DNA of 64,000 nucleotides from Diplosphaera chodatii (Eukaryota > Chlorophyta > Trebouxiophyceae > Prasiolales > Stichococcaceae): the NCBI GenBank assembly GCA_032358165.1, contig JAALGY010000028.1:1240001-1304000 (forward strand), written 5' to 3'. A program made the translations under genes and the position numbers. The notes under the pieces were generated by a model. It was not told where the DNA came from, made no database searches, and saw nothing but the letters and a program-made list of their open reading frames with translations. Positions 58,902 through 64,000 of the stretch are shown in pieces. Numbering within the stretch: the stretch's first letter is position 1; every line of letters begins with the position of its first letter.

Positions 58902-60879
58902 ATGTCGACACCTGCGTCGCCGCTGAACGTGCTGGCCGGCATGCTCGGCGCCACCACAAGGCTCTCACAGGTGAGCGTGCTCGCGACAGCAACTCTAAAA
59001 GTTTACTCGCCATAGAAAAAGCACAATAGCCTGCTGTGCGCGCAGCTCACTTGTGTCGTGTGACATGCGGAGTGTACCTGCAGGTGTTGGCGGGCACGCT
59101 TGTGGTCGGGTACTTGGCGCAGCTGGTGTACGCGCCATCACGCATGTACCTCGCGATGGTGGCCGGCAGGTGAGGGCGGACACCAACGTCTGATGCATGC
59201 TTGTCGCGGCTGTCATGCTCATGCATGCAGCGCTGTTCACAGAGCTCAACCTGGTCAGCAACTGTCACCTTGCCCCTGCAGGACTGTGCCCTGCGTCTGG
59301 AATGTTGTCACAGCTGGCGTTTTGGAGCAGCATTTTCTGATGGTGAGCTCGTTGCTCGATGTCCTGAACAGCATCTGTACTACGAGCGGACCTCGGCCTT
59401 GACAGCTGTGTGCAAAATAGGTGCCAATGACTTCTGTGACATGCAGCTGGCTTTCAGTGTTGCGGCGCTTTTGGCACTCTCAAGAGTCATCGAGCCTGTG
59501 TATGGTAGTCGAGAATACCTCAAATTCCTGGCCATCGTCAATGCTGCCGCGGTGCGCTCAACGCTGGAGTGGATGCAAAGTACACAGCAGACATCCTCGG
59601 CACATGCGCCGGAGTGCGACCCGGCGGTATTCCTGCTGCGCAGGGGGTTGGAGCGTTTTTCACCGTGTACATCGTCTATGCTTTGCACCCGACGGAGGAG
59701 GGCAACCTGCTGTACGCCTCAGTCGCGCTCGAAACTGCATCTGCTTCAGATTTGCACCAACGGTCCAAATTTGCCTGTGGTGGTGCCATGGGCTGGGTGT
59801 TCGACCTGGACACGATGCTGCCTTCCAGGTATTCAGAGATCAGTGGCTTCCACGGCGTGGTTGCTGGCATGCTGGTTGCTGTCAAGCAGCTCACACCGGA
59901 CACGGAGATCACGGTCCTGCAGATTGTCAAGCTGCGCGCAAAGGTGTGGCGTCTGCTGGCAGCTCCTCTCCTGTTTGCAGCTCCTCCTGCATGCAGCTGG
60001 ACGTATCAGCAGTGCACACAGGCAGTCCCTTGCATGCCATCTTCGCACATCTCACTCCAGCATGGTTCACCCTGCAGCACCTGGCAGCTCTCTACGTGCT
60101 GGCGGCCGGCGTGCTGGGCGTGCTGACACACTGCGCCGTGGCCACCATCCCCTTTGTGGTATGCGGTGCTTTTAGCGCTTGGGTGTACCTGCGCTTCTAC
60201 CAGCCATCGCCGACAGACGCAACACAACAGTGCGACTGCGGCGTCCTGAGGCCTGCCACACAGTTTGACTGTCACAGACTCCTCCTATCTGGCCTGTCAA
60301 CATGGCACGGTATGCCACTATGCCCAAGTGTTTGATGCAAGGTTCTTCGCTTGGTCGATGCAGAGGTGACAGCAGCCCGGAGTTTCGCTTTGCGACATTC
60401 TTCCCGGCGCCCATGCACCCAATGGTGGACAGACTTGCGGGCGCTGCGTCCACGCTGTTGTCGAGATTAGGGTTCGCAAGTGCAACCACTGCGCCTGGCG
60501 GTGCCACGGCAGCGGCTCTGCCTGCTGCCACGTCAGCTGAAGCCAGCAGACGGCGGTGAGCTGCTTGGCCAGCTGTCAAGCGATGATGTTGGCAGCAGCT
60601 GATGCTGCCAGCCACGGGACAGAGCTGAGCTCCAGCTTATACTGATGCGAAAGGGCACCCCATTGCCGCACAGGTGATACTGCCAGGCACTTCTGGTGTG
60701 TGCTGATGCGCTGCAGGGAGCGGGGTGCACGTGCGCTGGAAGAGCGGCTGGGGCTGAAGAGCACCGTCGCCGTCAGCAGAGAAGCCGTGGCGTCCCCGCC
60801 GGCTGACGTCGAGACTGGGCTGAGCGGCGGCAATGGTGATAAGCCTGGCAATACAGACCCTGCGCCTCAAGCTGCATAA
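58902..60879 (+). CDS. TMEM115-like rhomboid-related Golgi membrane protein
   Basis: TMEM115 (DUF1751) is an inactive rhomboid-related Golgi protein implicated in retrograde Golgi-to-ER transport. Nine phase-consistent exons give 336 aa: 58902-58970, 59084-59169, 59282-59342, 59447-59551, 59644-59721, 59839-59943, 60078-60229, 60364-60555 and 60717-60879. Membrane helices alternate with the conserved PCVWNVVTAGVLEQHFL, SRVIEPVYGSREYLKFLAIV, SGFHGVVAGMLVAVKQLTPD, FVVCGAFSAWVYLRFYQ, and the diagnostic GDSSPEFRFATFFPAPMHP. The C-tail is cytosolic, with RRRERGARALEERLGLKS matching the family's conserved RRR-AL-LDERL region. The rhomboid Ser-His pair is not apparent. The exon 6 acceptor (CAGAG) is the least certain join. 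Confidence 0.92.
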
Positions 60880-61355
60880 AGGCGCACTTGAGGGACCTGC
60901 CATAGGAAGGCCAGTTCATAGCTGACAGGAGGCTGTCATGGACTCAACGTACACCTTTTGCAATGCTGGCTTGCACACCGTCATTACTGTTTTGAGTCGG
61001 ACGACATCAAGGAAACTGCTCAAAGCCACAGCACTGGCAGGCTGGATGTTGGAAGCGGCGCGCAAAGGGTTCTGATCTGGCACACATACAATGCATCCAC
61101 CTGGGATCCTGGGTCACTATCTGCATGGCCACTTAGTCAGACACTGCCTGGATGTCTAGAGGCTTCACGCCTGTCACGACCCGACCAAGGCACTGAGTGA
61201 CGGAAGACGAACTCATTACACTGTGGGAGATTGCAAACGGAAGGCAGCTACATTTTCAAAATTTGGGCCGCGTTGCTCAAGACTAAGCAAGGAACGCAAA
61301 ACAGACGTCGTTCAGACCTTGCCTCAAACTGCTTGAAACAGCGTGTTGCGGCCCG
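60880..61355. promoter_or_regulatory. intergenic region, TMEM115 to unknown gene
   Basis: This 476-bp spacer lies between same-strand genes. The last 150 bp are A-rich compared with the rest, as expected for a promoter or 5' UTR. No repeat or exon was seen. Confidence 0.45.
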
Positions 61356-62889
61356 ATGGCCGCTCCTGAAGGTCCGGCGCTGCCTTGGGGTTGCGGCAGT
61401 GACGATGGTGCATCGCAGCAGAGCAGCGACACCGGGGACGCCTTTGAGTCCAGCATGCGAAAGATCATGCTCAGCGCAGCATTGGGCGGTCTGCCAGACG
61501 GTCCACTCGCCAAGCGGGCGCGAACGGATGGTTCAAACACCGCAGATGCCCTGGCACACGCGTGCAACGCAGTGGAAGCATGCCGCGCACTTGCACAGGC
61601 CGACGCCGCGATGCCGACCGATCTGGTCGCAGGGCAGCGCATTCAGGTATGAGCTGGTGCTGTATATGTCTGGCCAGTCTAGCCGGTCTTGCCAACACCC
61701 AGGTGTACAACAGGCAAGAGTGCGGGCGATGCATCCTGGCCGCACACCTGCAGGTCAAGTGGCAGCTGGAGGACGAAGAGGGGCCCAGCTGCATGTGGTG
61801 GGGCGCCGAGCTTGTGGAGAGCAGGGCGGGGCCGATGCCACAGGAGGACAACATGCCCGCCAGCCAGTCAGCGGCAGTGCCCGTGTGGACGATCCGGTGG
61901 GTTTGGGAGGCATGCATGGACCAGGCAGCAAGACATCAGCAGAGCATGCGCCGTGCTGTGGTCTGCTCCGCCCAACGTGTGTGATTTTAACCAGTTTGGA
62001 TATAAATTAGCTGTTGCTGTGTGCTGCAGGTACGATGCAAAGGAGGGGTTTGCAGCAGAGACCAAAGACACAGTGCTATTGACCAAACGTAAGGAGCTCT
62101 GTGTTCCTGATACTGTGAAGATGTTCAACATCCGTTTGACGTTCCTGCACCGCCACTGGTGCAGTGACTAAGTGAGCACAATGCACCATGCTTGTCGTGC
62201 AGATGTGCTGCTGCATGGCGATCTGGAGGAGCCATTGGCATGGCGGATGGAAGGCGATACTTATGAGCCCAGCAGTGATGACGAGGATGGCAGCGATGCA
62301 GAGGATGTGAGCCGAGTGTAGGACTGCACGCCAACAAACCAGCCCGCTGGCCACCAGCTGCTTGCACGCCATTCACAGGCCATCACCCAATCCTGCCCTT
62401 CAGCATCCTGGTTGTGCATGAGGGTCATGCACCATCCGCCCGCTGACCCTGCGATCGTGTGTTGGGCGACCTGCAGGTGGACGCTGACGAGGCAGCGGGG
62501 CGCAGCTACCCACTGACCGCCGTCAGCAAAGCCATCGAGGCGCAGATGGGCTGCAGCGTGGAGTCTGCGGCGTTGCAGGTCACTGCTGTGCATTGTAGCG
62601 CCAGCACGCAGCCGCCTGCAATGATGCATACAGGCTGTTGATCCGCCTTGGGATGCGATGTAGCCACCTGGGCATGTTTCACCCTGTACAGAGGCTGCAA
62701 GGGAGCCTGCCCATCGAGCAGCAGCAGACGCTGGCCGCGGGCTTTGGCGACTTCATCAGCGCCATCACCAGCAAGCTGCGGCAGGCGGCCGATGCCAAGC
62801 GCGATGGTTCAGACGGCCGCGTTGTTATAGAGTCGGAAGACGTCAAGGCTGCGCTAGACTCCTGGAAGCAGGAGCGAGAGGCCGCATGA
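61356..62889 (+). CDS. hypothetical protein, function unknown
   Basis: Six phase-consistent exons give 298 aa: 61356-61646, 61754-61896, 62030-62088, 62203-62306, 62477-62578 and 62692-62889. The N-terminus is low in order and carries a basic LAKRARTDG patch that could be a nuclear signal. The middle is Trp-rich and may be a small beta domain (VKWQLEDEEGPSCMWWGAEL, VPVWTIRYDAKEGF, LEEPLAWRMEGD). A strongly acidic stretch follows (PSSDDEDGSDAEDVDADE). The C-terminal third is helical and polar (LTAVSKAIEAQMG, FGDFISAITSKLRQAADA, ESEDVKAALDSWKQER). I recognise no family. Exon 4 could end at an in-frame stop if intron 4 were retained, but the spliced phase continues cleanly. It might be a chromatin-associated protein, judging only from composition. 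Confidence 0.68.
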
Positions 62890-63462
62890 CATCCTGTCCT
62901 TGGCATGTGCACTGTTGGGTGACGATGTACATTGGCACAAACAGCGCGCTGGATATGCGAAACACTGCGAGACACTGCGAAACACTGCAAACATTTTCAG
63001 AAAATTCTCCTTCCAGCTTCCGCCGCACACCATGGTCCCTGCAGCTGTTTCTGCTGTCCGCGCACAACACTTGGGCTCTTGCAGTTGTGTTCCGAACACT
63101 CGCGGAGTTCGTGCTGAGTCGTTCGGCTGGTGAATCGCTTACACATCCCCCGTTGAGCGCTTGCTCACAATGGCGCCATGTGGAGCCTAGAGGCGCCTCT
63201 CTGCTCGATGGTGCATACTGAATTGATCGGGTGTGGGAAATCTTGCGCCAGATGCTTGCGATTGCCGCCATCGTGTGAGGACTATCGCGGCAACTGGAGA
63301 TTGACAAGTAATGCGGCTGCCATTTGCACAGATGTCCGGTTCAGCGGCGTCATGCACCTTCACATACCGCAGTAGACCGTAGCACGCCTTAGATGGAGCT
63401 GATTCAAATGTTGTGGCAAGCTCGTTGTCACACCGAATGAGGAATCCTTAGGGCAACAACCA
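62890..63462. promoter_or_regulatory. intergenic region, unknown gene to SET-domain gene
   Basis: This 573-bp spacer holds a short tandem repeat (62956-62990) and presumably the SET-gene promoter. Nothing else was identified. Confidence 0.45.
62956..62990 (+). repeat. 10-bp tandem repeat, about 3.5 copies
   Basis: The unit GCGARACACT is repeated three times in a row with a partial fourth copy. It starts 67 bp after the stop codon of the preceding gene, so it probably lies in its 3' UTR. Confidence 0.8.
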
Positions 63463-64000
63463 ATGGAAGTGGCGGACGCCGATCTGATCAGGTGCTGACA
63501 GGGCCTGCATTTCGCAGTCAGCTCACCTTTTACCGCACCTTCACGTCACAACTTGAGTACACGGCTGATGGCACTTGTGCCCCCTGGCAGGTGGGCAGAT
63601 GCGAATGGCGTTCGCAGGAAAATCGTCCCATGCTCATTCCATGGCGGATTACGGGGCGCGGCCGCCTTGCAGGTGGGACGTCAGTGACACGCTGTGGAGC
63701 ATGCACAGCCGATCGTCTTATTTGACTCTTTGCCCAACTGGAGCTTGATGCCGCAGGACATTGCAGAGGGCGGGGCTGTGGTGTCTGTGCCGGAGAGTCT
63801 GCTCATCACAGCTGACCACGCCCAAAGGTCAGACTTGGGCTTGGCGCTGCAGCGGTTGCCCATAGACGAGCAGAGCCTCCTGCTGCTGTGGCTGATGGCA
63901 GACCTGCATGATGCTGAATCACATTTGGCACCCTTCTGGAGGGCACTGCCACCGCGCTTCAACACAGGCAAGTGTCTGCGGTGTGCTGCTGATCCGCCAG
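63463..64000 (+). CDS. SET-domain protein-lysine methyltransferase (Rubisco LSMT-like), 5' part only
   Basis: This is the beginning of a gene cut by the window edge. Exons 63463-63491, 63591-63672 and 63757-63967 join in phase; the last ends at a GC donor (ACAG before GCAAGT), and 63968-64000 is intron. The partial protein starts MEVADADLIRWADANGV, then reads SFHGGLRGAAALQDI, GGAVVSVPESLLIT and LLLLWLMADLHD, ending APFWRALPPRFNTG. These match the split-SET group that includes Rubisco LSMT, SETD3 and SETD6, where GGLRG and a VP-x-LLIT segment lead the N-SET half. The catalytic NHS and Tyr motifs are beyond the window. The substrate cannot be told from this part. Confidence 0.82.

Noticed and set aside
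62203..62321. an early stop for the unknown gene at 62319-62321
   Set aside because: The stop is reached only by reading through a GTGAGC donor; splicing there joins in phase to an acidic continuation and two further coding exons.
1..64000. tRNA, rRNA, CRISPR arrays, insertion sequences, retroelement domains
   Set aside because: No cloverleaf with a matching T-loop, no regularly spaced repeats, no transposase or reverse-transcriptase motifs were seen on either strand.
1..64000. a single new operon-like or defence system
   Set aside because: Genes are spliced, mostly alternate in strand and belong to unrelated housekeeping families; nothing suggests one co-transcribed system.

Overview
The window is nuclear DNA from a eukaryote, almost certainly a chlorophyte green alga (a trebouxiophyte-like genome is my best guess; the genus cannot be read from this). 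Three things point there. Coding DNA is GC- and CpG-rich. Genes are dense and cut by many short introns, mostly about 50-150 nt with acceptors ending TGCAG. Several proteins match plant-type families: DET1, SCAB, ZOP1, PHT4/ANTR, an At4g29590-type plastid methyltransferase, and a KT/TPT-type translocator. I found no rRNA, tRNA, CRISPR array, transposon or prokaryotic operon.

I rebuilt 22 gene models by joining exons whose splice phases agree throughout and whose products match known families, plus one weak model at the left edge. Left to right: (weak small gene, -), PDCD2/TSR4 (-), exocyst SEC5 (+), Pol I factor TAF1B/RRN7 (-), RMI1 (+), aquaporin (-), PHT4 phosphate transporter (+), a UBZ4-finger protein (-), TANGO2 (+), plastid methyltransferase (+), organellar bL25 (-), VPS10/sortilin receptor (+), threonine aldolase (+), DET1 (+), SCAB-like actin-binding protein (-), ribosomal uL13 (+), ZOP1 splicing factor (-), coiled-coil unknown (+), TPT-family translocator (-), TFIIH p62 (-), TMEM115 (+), an unknown 298-aa protein (+), and the 5' part of a SET-domain methyltransferase running off the right edge (+).

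The layout is compact. Many neighbours diverge from a shared 300-900 bp promoter region, and several converge with under 300 bp between stop codons. The genes are mostly housekeeping and do not form one pathway. Loose themes are genome maintenance and transcription (RMI1, TFIIH p62, TAF1B, DET1, the UBZ4 protein), ribosome biogenesis and translation (PDCD2/TSR4, uL13, bL25), and membrane trafficking (SEC5, VPS10, TANGO2, TMEM115).

The main oddities are an apparent 10% share of GC-AG introns, a sortilin-type receptor and a SCAB-type actin binder in an alga, an NPL motif in the aquaporin, a polyglutamine linker in RMI1, and three genes I cannot assign a function. All exon joins were read by eye from phase and homology; transcript data would settle them.
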